From assembly GCA_030645735.1 (NCBI GenBank), contig JAUSNP010000004.1, positions 62,001 through 126,000 on the forward strand: 64,000 bases of DNA, given 5' to 3'. This stretch comes from Candidatus Moraniibacteriota bacterium (lineage in GTDB: Bacteria > Patescibacteria > Paceibacteria > Moranbacterales > UBA2206). The first letter of the stretch is position 1. Each line of letters starts with the position of its first letter. Below the pieces are notes generated by a model. The model did no database searches and was not told the DNA's origin. It was given only the letters and a program-made list of their open reading frames with translations. Below are positions 25,130-33,399 of this stretch, one piece after another. The position numbers and the translations under genes are program-made.

Positions 25130-27199
25130 CTACAGTTCATCAATAATTTTACGAGCTTCATCCTGTGTTTCTTGTTTTTTAAAAATTTTATTTTCAAGAA
25201 GTTTTTCACCTATTTCCCTTCTTTTTTCAAGCGAAAGTCCAGCATGACCCATCGCAACTTCTTCGGGAGTTATTTGTTTGCCAACTTCAATTGTTCCGTC
25301 ATCATTAACATTGATACATTCATATACATTCCTATCGAGAGTCATAATATACAGTGGAATATTTCGCTTACTCGCAACAGCAAAACGTTCTTTATAAGAA
25401 TCCACTATGGCTTTGAGATTATGCCTATTAGAACCCTTATCTATCCCGGAGCCAAAAAATTCTGGCATTTCCTCTGAAAGATGCCTAACATCCTCAACCT
25501 TGCCAGCCCAAAAGCGCCCATTTTCATCCTGCTCAGCATGTTGGAAAAAACCAAAAACTTCTGGATTATTGACAACAACCTCGTTCATCACGACATGTTC
25601 TCCAAAGCGCTCATAAGTCTTCCTTGATGACTCATCTTTTCGACCAACTACTTTATCAATTTCTTCAATTGATGATTTTTCTCCTCCTCTTTTTTTAATT
25701 CCATATGCGTGTGTTCCAGCATCACCAGTTGAAGCTTCCCCGATTTGCCCACCCCCGAATAAAAATCCACTTGCTCCTGGCCATAAATTTGCTTTCTCTC
25801 CTGGCGTAACTGATGAAGCGGAAACAGATGGTTCCAATGCAAGCATTATATCAATGTCGTCCTGATAGGTTGTCTCACTGGAAACATTTGAATTTGCATT
25901 ATGCCTCAAGCTTTCTCGTTCTTCTATCTTATGCACAAGAAAAACATTATTGCGCTTCATTACATTCTCAAGTGAACGATTCAGTGTGTCAAAGCGCTCT
26001 CTTGCCAATCCTTCAGCTTTATCATAATGCTCTTTTATCTTTTCTTTTATTGATTTTAGCTTTTCACTATTTTCGATAAGTTGAGCTACATTTTCTTTTT
26101 CCATTTGAGCATCCTCCTGACTCAACTCACCACTAGACATAATTCTCTCAGCTGTCGCGCTCGCTTGCTCGCCTTGCATCTCAGAAAATTTTCCATATTC
26201 TGAATCACCTCTTTCTCCTTCCATATTTTCCGAAGAAATATTCACAAAATCAATTCTAGTTTTTTGTAACCTAAGTTGACTACGACTTGCCTTACGCTGC
26301 TCGCGAATTTCTTGTGCCAGCTTTATGCGTTCTTCCATAAGTAATTTTTTCGAAGCTTCTTTTTCACTCAGTAATTCTGGACTTTCCGTTACTCGCTCTT
26401 TCATCGCTGAAATATTTTCAACACTATCGACATCTTTTGAATGTTCTCCTTTCATATTTTCCTGTGACTTTAAATCAGTTACTGATTCTTGCTGAGTTTC
26501 TGGCAACTCATTTTGACTTGATAAATCCGTTGCATCAATCATCTTCTTAATTTTGTCGGCATCTATTTCACTGACATTTTTCCATTTTGCATTCTGACCA
26601 GAAACTTCAACTATCTGTGAATGCAATTCAAGATATGCAGAAGAAGTATTTTTACCCTCAGCATGCAAACCTTTTATTTTTTCCTTAGCTTTATCAAATG
26701 TTTCCTGTCGATCAATATTTTCCAAAACGCCTTCGACTCCAGCTGCATCTATTTCTTCAGCTGACTTCCAAATATTCTGACCATTTTCTTGTTTCATAAG
26801 AAGAGAATTCAAAGCGACATATTCAGCACTTTCTTGTTTGCCAGCTGAAAACATTGTGTGAATTTTTTCCTGCCCGCTTCGGATTATTTTAGTAGGATTT
26901 TTTTCTTCATTTTTTAGCAATGATTGCAACTCTTCTTTTGCAGCATCAACCTCAGCAGCAATCTTTTGCAATTCTTTTTTGTCTTCGTTATCAATAGCCA
27001 ATCCATCCTTCTCTGCCCTCGCCTCAGTTTGCGAAATTTCGTCGGCGCTTTCGGATTGAAAACCGGCAACTTCTTTTTCTGCCTCGGTCATCATTTGTTG
27101 TCGCGATTCCTCTGGTGATTCGACGCTCCGCGAAGCTTCATGATTTTCATGCGCTTCAGATTTTTTTTCAATTGTTGCCTGCTCATTATTCATGCTCAT
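25130..27199 (-). CDS. Long acidic coiled-coil protein of unknown function
   Basis: I do not recognise it. Residues 1-450 are highly charged and Glu/Lys/Gln-rich with strong coiled-coil character and no membrane segment. Two degenerate tandem repeats of about 60 residues are visible (the first ending NIWKSAEEIDAAGVEGVLE, the second KWKNVSEIDADKIKKMID). A Gly/Ser-rich linker (about 465-500) leads to a C-terminal globular domain of about 180 residues with HVVMNEVVVNNPEVFGFFQ and LYIMTLDRNVYECINVN. It starts inside the stop region of the small gene at 27186-27347, which suggests translational coupling. Role unknown. Confidence 0.7.
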   Translation of the reverse strand: MSMNNEQATIEKKSEAHENHEASRSVESPEESRQQMMTEAEKEVAGFQSESADEISQTEARAEKDGLAIDNEDKKELQKIAAEVDAAKEELQSLLKNEEKNPTKIIRSGQEKIHTMFSAGKQESAEYVALNSLLMKQENGQNIWKSAEEIDAAGVEGVLENIDRQETFDKAKEKIKGLHAEGKNTSSAYLELHSQIVEVSGQNAKWKNVSEIDADKIKKMIDATDLSSQNELPETQQESVTDLKSQENMKGEHSKDVDSVENISAMKERVTESPELLSEKEASKKLLMEERIKLAQEIREQRKASRSQLRLQKTRIDFVNISSENMEGERGDSEYGKFSEMQGEQASATAERIMSSGELSQEDAQMEKENVAQLIENSEKLKSIKEKIKEHYDKAEGLARERFDTLNRSLENVMKRNNVFLVHKIEERESLRHNANSNVSSETTYQDDIDIMLALEPSVSASSVTPGEKANLWPGASGFLFGGGQIGEASTGDAGTHAYGIKKRGGEKSSIEEIDKVVGRKDESSRKTYERFGEHVVMNEVVVNNPEVFGFFQHAEQDENGRFWAGKVEDVRHLSEEMPEFFGSGIDKGSNRHNLKAIVDSYKERFAVASKRNIPLYIMTLDRNVYECINVNDDGTIEVGKQITPEEVAMGHAGLSLEKRREIGEKLLENKIFKKQETQDEARKIIDEL

Positions 27200-27347
27200 T
27201 TATTTTTTTTCTTAGCGCCTCCATGTGTTGCTCATCTAATTTTCCAGAAATGCGTGCCAAAATATCAGAACGTCTTTTTTTCAAAGAAGTCATTTTGTCT
27301 TGAAAAATTTTCCAAGCCTGTTTATATTTTTCTGTTTTTTCTAACAT
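27186..27347 (-). CDS. Small basic helical protein, 53 aa
   Basis: The frame reads MLEKTEKYKQAWKIFQDKMT and continues with SLKKRRSDILARI to a TAA at 27186. It overlaps the start of the 689-aa coiled-coil gene by 14 bp. The protein is predicted to be one long charged helix. The close overlap and shared amphipathic character suggest that the two are made together. No family is recognised. Confidence 0.55.
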   Translation of the reverse strand: MLEKTEKYKQAWKIFQDKMTSLKKRRSDILARISGKLDEQHMEALRKKINEHE

Positions 27348-27408
27348 ATTTTTTCTAATTTGTATTCTAAATATACCACACCCGAGCTTCTTGGACGAAA
27401 TATGCTAT

Positions 27409-27414
27409 AATTCA
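27409..27414 (+). promoter_or_regulatory. -10 box of tsaD
   Basis: TGCTATAAT, an extended -10 box with its hexamer here, about 25 nt before the tsaD ATG. Confidence 0.5.
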
Positions 27415-27439
27415 CTCATATCCAGCTAACTAGAAACTT

Positions 27440-28510
27440 ATGAAAATTTTAGGCCTTGAATCGTCTTGCGATGAGACCGCTGCTTCGGTGGTGGAAATTG
27501 ATGAGACGAATGGCTCGATTAAGCCTTTGTCTAATGTCATCTCGTCTCAGATCAAGCTACATGCCAAATGGGGCGGTGTGGTGCCAAATTTGGCTGCCAG
27601 AGAGCATCTCAAAAACATCCTGCCAGTCATTGAGAGTGGCCTAGCTGAGGCTGGAGTTTCGAAAGATGAAATAGACCTGATCGCGGTGACGCATGGCCCA
27701 GGACTCATTCCTGCACTGCTAGTGGGCACAAACACGGCCAAAACTCTGTCTTTAGCTTGGGAGAAGCCCCTGTTGGGCATTCATCATATTGAAGGTCATA
27801 TCTACGCCAATTTCATCAACAAGAAGGACGCTGACATCAAATTCCCTGCCTTGTGCTTGGTGGTTTCTGGTGGGCACACGCAGTTGGTTTTGATGAAAAA
27901 ACATTTGACCTATGAAATCATCGGCGAGACACAAGATGACGCCGTCGGCGAAGCTTTCGACAAAGTGGCGCGCATCTTGGGCTTGGGCTATCCTGGTGGA
28001 CCAGCCGTGGCCTCTGCGGCCGCCACTTGTGAATTCCAATCTTTTGATTTCGATGTGCACTTCCCACGCCCGATGCTCAAAAAAACTAATTTTGATTTTT
28101 CTTTTTCCGGTCTCAAAACGGCCGTGCTCTATTTCGTGAAAAAAAATCCAAAGGAAATTAAAAACAAAAAATTCATCGCTGAAGTCGCTTATGAATTTCA
28201 ACAAGCGGCCGTGGAAGTTTTAGTGACCAAGACTATTCGCGCAGCTAAAAAATATTCTCCCAAAACCATTCTTTTGGCTGGTGGCGTCAGTGCCAACACA
28301 GAGCTGCAAACCCAACTCACTCAAGCCATTGAAGACAATTTGTCTAAGACAAACTTCTCTTTTCCAGAAATCGCCTATCAATTGGACAATGCTACTATGA
28401 TTGCCACGGCCGCCTATTTCCGCCATAAAGCCCTAACTAACAAAAAATCTCTGCTTTCAACTTGGAAAAATCTGCAAACTAAAGCTAATTTGGAATTGCC
28501 TAAAAAATAA
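27440..28510 (+). CDS. tsaD: tRNA threonylcarbamoyltransferase TsaD
   Basis: TsaD completes N6-threonylcarbamoyladenosine at position 37 of tRNAs reading ANN codons. The metal-binding HIEGH (H116, H120), the N-terminal GLESSCDET and the nucleotide-binding GGVSAN are present. Length 356 is normal. The next gene starts 5 bp after its stop. No tsaB or tsaE lies in the window. Confidence 0.97.
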   Translation: MKILGLESSCDETAASVVEIDETNGSIKPLSNVISSQIKLHAKWGGVVPNLAAREHLKNILPVIESGLAEAGVSKDEIDLIAVTHGPGLIPALLVGTNTAKTLSLAWEKPLLGIHHIEGHIYANFINKKDADIKFPALCLVVSGGHTQLVLMKKHLTYEIIGETQDDAVGEAFDKVARILGLGYPGGPAVASAAATCEFQSFDFDVHFPRPMLKKTNFDFSFSGLKTAVLYFVKKNPKEIKNKKFIAEVAYEFQQAAVEVLVTKTIRAAKKYSPKTILLAGGVSANTELQTQLTQAIEDNLSKTNFSFPEIAYQLDNATMIATAAYFRHKALTNKKSLLSTWKNLQTKANLELPKK

Positions 28511-28514
28511 ATCG

Positions 28515-29078
28515 ATGCAAAAAATCAAACCTGTTATTTTTGGAATGTTGGCTGCTGGCGCCGCACTGGTTGTTGAATTGGTTCTGTCTGATGCCTATTT
28601 TATATTTTCCGGCCGAGAAGTCGAAACCAATTATTTTGATCATATCACTTTGTTTTTATTTATCGTCGTCCTAATTGAAGAGAGCGCCAAATATATTCTC
28701 ATCAAAAAATTATATACTGAAAAAAATGAAAATCACAAAATTTCCACTGCCTTTTTGGTTGGACTAGGCTTTGCGACCGTAGAATTTTTCTTTGTTTATG
28801 CCAATCAAAATTTGACTGATTTATATTCAGGCGCTTTTGGCGCCATCGCATTGCATTTGGCTACCACCGGAACCATTGGAATTGCAATTCTCGCGACAAA
28901 AAATTCCAATAGCGTTGCAATTCTAAAAACTGTTCTAACTGCCTTTGGTCTACATATAATCTACAATTTAATGGTTATTTATAACTTGCCGTATGTACTG
29001 ATTTATGTTTATTTAGCCCTTGTTTTCTTGACCTTATTTATCCTCAATCAGAAAATTCAATCTAACAGTAAAAAGTAA
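28515..29078 (+). CDS. PrsW-like intramembrane protease
   Basis: Six hydrophobic segments with the hallmarks of the PrsW/CAAX-protease group: EE at 55-56 in LIEESAKYI, E90 in GLGFATVEFFF, and His114 and His147 in membrane segments. PrsW in Bacillus cleaves an anti-sigma factor; the substrate here is unknown. It is shorter than Bacillus PrsW and probably cotranscribed with tsaD. Confidence 0.75.
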   Translation: MQKIKPVIFGMLAAGAALVVELVLSDAYFIFSGREVETNYFDHITLFLFIVVLIEESAKYILIKKLYTEKNENHKISTAFLVGLGFATVEFFFVYANQNLTDLYSGAFGAIALHLATTGTIGIAILATKNSNSVAILKTVLTAFGLHIIYNLMVIYNLPYVLIYVYLALVFLTLFILNQKIQSNSKK

Positions 29079-29085
29079 CTTTCAT

Positions 29086-29114
29086 TTGCCAAATAAGCAA
29101 TCCTCTATTATAAT
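29086..29114 (+). promoter_or_regulatory. Promoter of hsp20
   Basis: TTGCCA at 29086-29091 and TATAAT at 29109-29114 with a 17-bp spacer. It resembles a housekeeping promoter; no CIRCE inverted repeat is seen. Confidence 0.65.
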
Positions 29115-29150
29115 TATCTTAGATAATAAACCTAATATTTATATAAACAA

Positions 29151-29672
29151 ATGCTTAAAGTAAAACGATCTTTCTTAGAGAAATTGACTGGCTCCAGCCG
29201 AATTGAAGACAATAACGAATACGAATCTCCAATGAAGCCCTTGTCACGCATTTATGAGGAAGAGGAAGAGTCAGAAATGATTATCAGTCCTTCTTCTCGA
29301 AACAATGCCCAAGAAGAAAGCCTTGTTTCTAGCGATGAAAGTGAGGGTCAACTGACTATTGATGTCTACCAAACTGAAAATGACATCGTCATCAAATCCA
29401 CAATTGCTGGCGTGAAACCGGAAGATTTGGATGTCAGCATCAACAATGATATGGTCAGCATCCGCGGTGAAAGAAAAAACGAAGAAGTGGTTGGTGAAGA
29501 AAATTATTACTACCAAGAATGTTATTGGGGAAACTTCTCCCGCTCAGTTATCTTGCCAGTTGATGTTCTATCCGAGAAATCAGAAGCTTCTATGAAAAAT
29601 GGAATCTTAACCATCCGACTTCCAAAGGCTGACAACACCAAGACCAAGAAAATTCAGGTTCGTGGCTTCTAA
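29151..29672 (+). CDS. Hsp20/alpha-crystallin small heat shock protein
   Basis: Small heat shock proteins hold unfolded proteins in a refoldable state. The alpha-crystallin domain covers about 67-165, with VYQTENDIVIKSTIAGV at the start and the conserved AxxxNGxLxIxxPK motif as MKNGILTIRLPK. The N-terminal 65 residues are acidic and disordered. The IxI/V tail motif is not clear. Own promoter and terminator. Confidence 0.93.
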   Translation: MLKVKRSFLEKLTGSSRIEDNNEYESPMKPLSRIYEEEEESEMIISPSSRNNAQEESLVSSDESEGQLTIDVYQTENDIVIKSTIAGVKPEDLDVSINNDMVSIRGERKNEEVVGEENYYYQECYWGNFSRSVILPVDVLSEKSEASMKNGILTIRLPKADNTKTKKIQVRGF

Positions 29673-29683
29673 AGCAACCTCTC

Positions 29684-29713
29684 AAAAAAACGCTCCCATG
29701 TGGAGCGTTTTTT
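29684..29713 (+). terminator. Terminator of hsp20
   Basis: cgctcc at 29691-29696 pairs with ggagcg at 29702-29707, with an A-run before and a T-run after it. Confidence 0.88.
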
Positions 29714-29724
29714 ATATCTTACAT

Positions 29725-29740
29725 CCTGCCGGCAGGCAGG
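29725..29740. repeat. CCTGCCGGCAGG palindrome
   Basis: cctgccggcagg plus cagg. It is the same motif as the 20-bp palindrome that splits the tRNA-Ser fragment at 19722-19741, one repeat unit shorter on one side. Confidence 0.8.
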
Positions 29741-29778
29741 AATCCTAGGATGACAGTTTACAGATGACCGTTCTCGTA

Positions 29779-29807
29779 TTGATTCCGAAGCGATTTTACG
29801 CTATTAT
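29779..29807 (+). promoter_or_regulatory. Promoter of the vanW-like gene
   Basis: TTGATT at 29779-29784 and TATTAT at 29802-29807 with a 17-bp spacer. The start codon at 29814 is where transcription should begin, so a leaderless mRNA is likely. Confidence 0.65.
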
Positions 29808-29813
29808 TAATCC

Positions 29814-31109
29814 ATGGCAAAACTCCTAAAAATTGTTGCTCTATTTTGTTTACTGCTAATCAGCAGCAACTTTGCTTTGGCTGAAAATATCCCCGTTCAA
29901 AAATCAACTATCCAAAAAATAAACAACCAAACAGCTGACATAGATCTAAAAATAAATGGTTCAACCTTTCCCCTTTCCAAGACAGAGTTGATTGGTTGGG
30001 TCAGTGAAAAAAATGAATTGAATTACAATCCAAAATATAAATCCGAAATTGAGAATCAAAATATTTGTCTGCACAAAAAATCCATTCTGTGCAAATTGAC
30101 TTTTGATATCAAAAAAGAAAATCATATCAAAAAATCCACTTCTTTTTTTATTAGCACTGATTCGGTTGATAAGTTTTTAGATGACCTCGCCAGAAAAACC
30201 AATCGAGATCCAGAAAATGCTAAGTTAATTATGGAGGGTGGCAAGGTTTCAGTTTTTTCCTTGAGCCAAAAAGGCATTGAATTGGACAAAGAAAAAAGCG
30301 CAACAATCCTGATTAAATATTTAACTGGAAATAACTCAAGCAATTCAATCGAGTTGCCTTACCTTGAAAAAAGTCCCGAAATTTCTACAGGCTCAATTGA
30401 AAATCTAGGTATCACTGAACTTATTGGTGAAGGCCATTCCAATTTCAAAGGCTCGCCTAAAAATAGAGTCTTCAATATCAAAGTAGCTACTAATCGCTTC
30501 AATGGCGCCCTCATCAAACCTGGGGAAGAATTTTCTTTTGTGAAAATCCTTGGAGAAGTAGACGGTGAACATGGCTATTTGCCAGAACTGGTTATCAAAC
30601 ACAACAAAACCGAAGCGGAATTTGGCGGTGGCATTTGCCAAGTTTCCACTACGGCTTTTCGCGCGGCCATCTACAGTGGACTGAAAATCACCATGCGCAA
30701 AAATCATGCTTATCCAGTTTCTTACTACAACCCACAAGGCATGGATTCAACTGTCTACATTCCTAAACCCGATTTGCGTTTCGTCAATAACACTCCGTCT
30801 CATATCCTCATTCAAACAGAAATTGTCGGGACAGAGTTAATCTTTAGATTCTATGGTACTAGCGACGGTCGAAAAACAACCGTGATTGGCCCAACCATCA
30901 CCGAAAGAAACCCGGATGGTTCTCTCAAAGCGTCGTTCACGCAACAGGTTTTTGACGCAACTGGCAAAATGTCCCAGGAAGATGTTTTCAACAGCGCCTA
31001 TGCTTCGCCTAGCAAATATCCGCACCCAGGAGATGTGCTAACCACAAAACCCAAAGATTGGTCTAGCAATGAATGGTCACAGTATCTCAAAGCCAACAAA
31101 AAACCCTAA
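29814..31109 (+). CDS. VanW family secreted or membrane-anchored protein
   Basis: An N-terminal signal peptide or anchor (residues about 5-24) is followed by a region that resembles the peptidoglycan-binding-like domain preceding VanW in many proteins (about 40-190) and by the VanW domain (about 215-350), recognisable by FSFVKILGE, GGGICQVSTT and YPVSYYNPQGMDSTVY. The C-terminal part ends with SKYPHPGDVLTTKP. VanW proteins act outside the membrane; their exact reaction is unknown, and the name does not mean vancomycin resistance here. Confidence 0.9.
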   Translation: MAKLLKIVALFCLLLISSNFALAENIPVQKSTIQKINNQTADIDLKINGSTFPLSKTELIGWVSEKNELNYNPKYKSEIENQNICLHKKSILCKLTFDIKKENHIKKSTSFFISTDSVDKFLDDLARKTNRDPENAKLIMEGGKVSVFSLSQKGIELDKEKSATILIKYLTGNNSSNSIELPYLEKSPEISTGSIENLGITELIGEGHSNFKGSPKNRVFNIKVATNRFNGALIKPGEEFSFVKILGEVDGEHGYLPELVIKHNKTEAEFGGGICQVSTTAFRAAIYSGLKITMRKNHAYPVSYYNPQGMDSTVYIPKPDLRFVNNTPSHILIQTEIVGTELIFRFYGTSDGRKTTVIGPTITERNPDGSLKASFTQQVFDATGKMSQEDVFNSAYASPSKYPHPGDVLTTKPKDWSSNEWSQYLKANKKP

Positions 31110-31134
31110 TCTCGTATGTTGATTACAGGTTTAG

Positions 31135-31163
31135 TTGACTAACTGCTCTTTTACTGCTATTAT
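31135..31163 (+). promoter_or_regulatory. Promoter of the four-tRNA cluster
   Basis: TTGACT at 31135-31140 and TATTAT at 31158-31163, 17-bp spacer, about 80 nt before the first tRNA. The ttgcctgtgggcaa hairpin between them is short. Confidence 0.65.
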
Positions 31164-31241
31164 AGCCGTATTGCCTGTGGGCAATTTTAATTTGCACTTG
31201 CGCTGACAAATCCGCGACTGGTTAGCAAAAATTGAAAATAT

Positions 31242-31314
31242 GCGCCGGTAGCTCAGTGGATAGAGCAGTAGCCTTCTAAGCTATTGGTCGCAGGTCCGAT
31301 TCCTGCCCGGCGCA
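31242..31314 (+). tRNA. tRNA-Arg (TCT)
   Basis: Acceptor GCGCCGG pairs with CCGGCGC, anticodon loop CTTCTAA gives TCT, T loop lies in CAGGTCCGATTCCTG. First of four tandem tRNA genes with short spacers. Confidence 0.95.
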
Positions 31315-31319
31315 CATAT

Positions 31320-31392
31320 GCACTCATAGCTCAGTTGGTAGAGCAGATCCCTCTTAAGGATATGGTCCCAGGTTCAAGTCCTGGTGAGTGCA
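31320..31392 (+). tRNA. tRNA-Lys (CTT)
   Basis: Acceptor GCACTCA pairs with TGAGTGC, anticodon loop CTCTTAA gives CTT, T arm CAGGTTCAAGTCCTG. The top pair of the anticodon stem is a mismatch. Only 5 nt after tRNA-Arg. Confidence 0.92.
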
Positions 31393-31420
31393 CTAAAAGA
31401 ATAGTAAAAGTCTATAGTGG

Positions 31421-31495
31421 GGCGGCCATCGTCTATCGGTAAGACATCAGTTTGTGGTACTGAGAAGCTGGGTTCAACTCCCAGTGGCCGCCCCA
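31421..31495 (+). tRNA. tRNA-His (GTG)
   Basis: Acceptor GCGGCCA pairs with TGGCCGC and there is an extra G-1 opposite C73, the tRNA-His identity pair. Anticodon stem TCAGT/ACTGA encloses TTGTGGT. CCA is encoded. Confidence 0.95.
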
Positions 31496-31513
31496 GTATA
31501 GATTTTTATTTTA

Positions 31514-31586
31514 GCGCCCTTAGCTCAGTGGATAGAGTACTTGGCTTCGAACCAAGGGGTCGTAGGTTCAAATCCTGCAGGGCGCA
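31514..31586 (+). tRNA. tRNA-Arg (TCG)
   Basis: Acceptor GCGCCCT pairs with AGGGCGC, anticodon stem CTTGG/CCAAG encloses CTTCGAA giving TCG, T arm GTAGGTTCAAATCCTGC. Together with tRNA-Arg GCG at 18915 and TCT at 31242 three arginine isoacceptors lie in this window. Confidence 0.95.
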
Positions 31587-31633
31587 CACGATTAAATTCG
31601 AAGTACGAAATCACAAATTCGAAACAATTTCTT

Positions 31634-31663
31634 AAAAATGGTCTGACTTGTCAGGCCATTTTT
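31634..31663 (+). terminator. Terminator of the tRNA cluster
   Basis: aaaaatgg and ccattttt flank an inner stem ctgac/gtcag; it ends 10 nt before the next ATG. A repeat of the type aaattcgaagtacgaaatc lies between it and the last tRNA. Confidence 0.8.
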
Positions 31664-31673
31664 CAGCAAAAAT

Positions 31674-32363
31674 ATGCCACAAAAAAACGCTTGGGAAAAA
31701 GAATATCAGAACCCGCTTTTCATCACCAAGGGTGACAAACCACAGAGTGATGTTTTGCGTTTTCTAAAATTTTTCAAAAAGCAGACTGGCCACAAAATTT
31801 ATAATCTACGCGTACTCGACCTTGGTTGTGGCACAGGGCGCAATGCCAATTATCTAGCCAATTTAGATAACACTGTCTGTGGGATTGAAATCTCGCCCAC
31901 TGCACTGTCGTTAGCACAAAAACGCGCTCAGAATCTAGGAGTTTCCGTGCAATACCTAGAACAAAGTATTGGCGAAAAATATCCATTTGCGGATAAAAGT
32001 TTTGATTTAATTCTAGATGTCACTTCCTCTAACGCGCTAAATGAAAGAGAAAGAGAAACTTATTTGCAAGAAACAGCGCGAACTCTGCAAAATGAGGGCT
32101 ATTTATTTGTCAGGGCGCTATGCCGAGACGGTGACAAGAACGCCAAGAAGTTGATTGAGAAATTTCCCGGCGCAGAAAAAGACACTTACGAAATGCCCAG
32201 AAGCGGACTTGTGGAAAGAGTTTTCTCCGAACAAGACTTTCGCGCGACTTATGGAAAATTTTTCCAAATTCTGCAGCTTAGTAAAAAAACTGGCTACACC
32301 AATTTTGACGGACAACCATATAAAAGAAATTATTGGATTGCCTATCTCAAGAAAATATCCTAA
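31674..32363 (+). CDS. Class I SAM-dependent methyltransferase
   Basis: Motif I is VLDLGCGTGRNANYLA (about residue 45-60), with an acidic residue at the end of strand 2 (GIEIS) and a post-motif region FDLILDVTSS. This is the Methyltransf_11/25-type fold. The substrate cannot be inferred. The start follows closely on the tRNA terminator; the first 20 residues (WEKEYQNPLFITKGDKP) look family-like, so this start seems right. Confidence 0.85.
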   Translation: MPQKNAWEKEYQNPLFITKGDKPQSDVLRFLKFFKKQTGHKIYNLRVLDLGCGTGRNANYLANLDNTVCGIEISPTALSLAQKRAQNLGVSVQYLEQSIGEKYPFADKSFDLILDVTSSNALNERERETYLQETARTLQNEGYLFVRALCRDGDKNAKKLIEKFPGAEKDTYEMPRSGLVERVFSEQDFRATYGKFFQILQLSKKTGYTNFDGQPYKRNYWIAYLKKIS

Positions 32364-32365
32364 AA

Positions 32366-32400
32366 AATGTAGAGACGCCCCACTGGGGCGTCTCTACATT
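32366..32400. repeat. GTAGAGACG palindrome, intergenic copy
   Basis: aatgtagagacgcccc at 32366-32381 pairs with its complement at 32385-32400 around a 3-nt loop. It lies between two convergent genes and could also act as a bidirectional terminator. Confidence 0.9.
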
Positions 32401-32416
32401 CAGGACAATTTATTTT

Positions 32417-32743
32417 TTATTTTAATTTAAAAATATCCTTTTTAGTGTCAATGTTTTTTTGATATTCATCCTGCCTTGCGGTTATACCCCTTAAAACTTT
32501 TTCAAATTTTGTCTTATTGAAAGTAGCGCTGGCTTTTTTAGTGTTCATATATTCTTGCTTTCTCACCTCGTCCCACTGATATTCATAGGCATATCCATAC
32601 CAAAGATAACCGCAATATCCAATAGCCATAATAAGAATCGCCAGTAAAACACACGCTTCTTTGCGCATAATGAAACAACTGATTTTTTTAAACAAATCAC
32701 TTGGATTGATACCGCTTTGCAAATTTTTTAGATCTATTTTCAT
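32417..32743 (-). CDS. Small single-helix membrane protein of pilus cluster II
   Basis: A 108-aa protein with one membrane helix (about 30-50) and a charged C-terminal tail with helix character. Its start overlaps the end of the pilO-like gene by 4 bp, so it belongs to the operon. Position after pilM, pilN, pilO is where diderms carry pilP, but no lipobox or PilP motif is visible. Function unknown. Confidence 0.7.
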   Translation of the reverse strand: MKIDLKNLQSGINPSDLFKKISCFIMRKEACVLLAILIMAIGYCGYLWYGYAYEYQWDEVRKQEYMNTKKASATFNKTKFEKVLRGITARQDEYQKNIDTKKDIFKLK

Positions 32744-33399
32744 TTTTTTATATACACCACCACATCTAAAATGCTATTTACAATCTCTTTGCCAACTGCT
32801 ACTTTCTTTGTATTTGAGGCGGCATCGAATGGATTTGGATTGATAGCAGACATATCTGGTTCCTTTTTTTCAGAGCTCACGGATATGATATTGACCGTTT
32901 TCTTATAATTTTCCAACTTGTGAATAAAATTCAGCAGATTGACATAATCACCCTCTATAGCAATCTTCATGGAAAGATAGTTGGCATAGGCTAATTTGGT
33001 CTTGATATCGCCCTCATTTCCCTTCTGTTTAGCTGCCGTTTTGACATCCGCTACATCCTGAATTCGAAATTCAATTTTATTGTTAGTCTCCGCGGCTATA
33101 GCCTCGAGTTCCTTGATTAGCTCAACCTCGCTATTTGGCTCAATAACTATAGTGAAATCGCCTTCATTATCTTTAAATTTATTATAATTTTCTTTCATGC
33201 TAGGCACATCCGCCAATCTTTTTTCATTTAACTCTCCATCAATTTTTTTCTGTTGAATTTCATCGGCCTTATTATTTATTTTATCTATAATCGGCATACC
33301 CACGAAATATAAGAGCGCAAAAACCACCGCCACATAGGTGCCGATTATTAATTGAATTTTATATATTTTCAAAAAATCTTTCATTTGTTTTTTATACAT
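32740..33399 (-). CDS. pilO: PilO-like pilus assembly protein (cluster II)
   Basis: N-terminal membrane helix (about 12-33), coiled coil (about 37-70), then a globular domain with AIEGDYVNLLNFIHKLENYK, the PilO-type ferredoxin-like pattern. Overlaps pilN by 19 bp. The call rests on topology and order. Confidence 0.8.
   Translation of the reverse strand: MYKKQMKDFLKIYKIQLIIGTYVAVVFALLYFVGMPIIDKINNKADEIQQKKIDGELNEKRLADVPSMKENYNKFKDNEGDFTIVIEPNSEVELIKELEAIAAETNNKIEFRIQDVADVKTAAKQKGNEGDIKTKLAYANYLSMKIAIEGDYVNLLNFIHKLENYKKTVNIISVSSEKKEPDMSAINPNPFDAASNTKKVAVGKEIVNSILDVVVYIKK

Noticed and set aside
31417..31635. Open frame across tRNA-His and tRNA-Arg
   Set aside because: It overlaps two well-formed tRNA genes and has no protein-like features.
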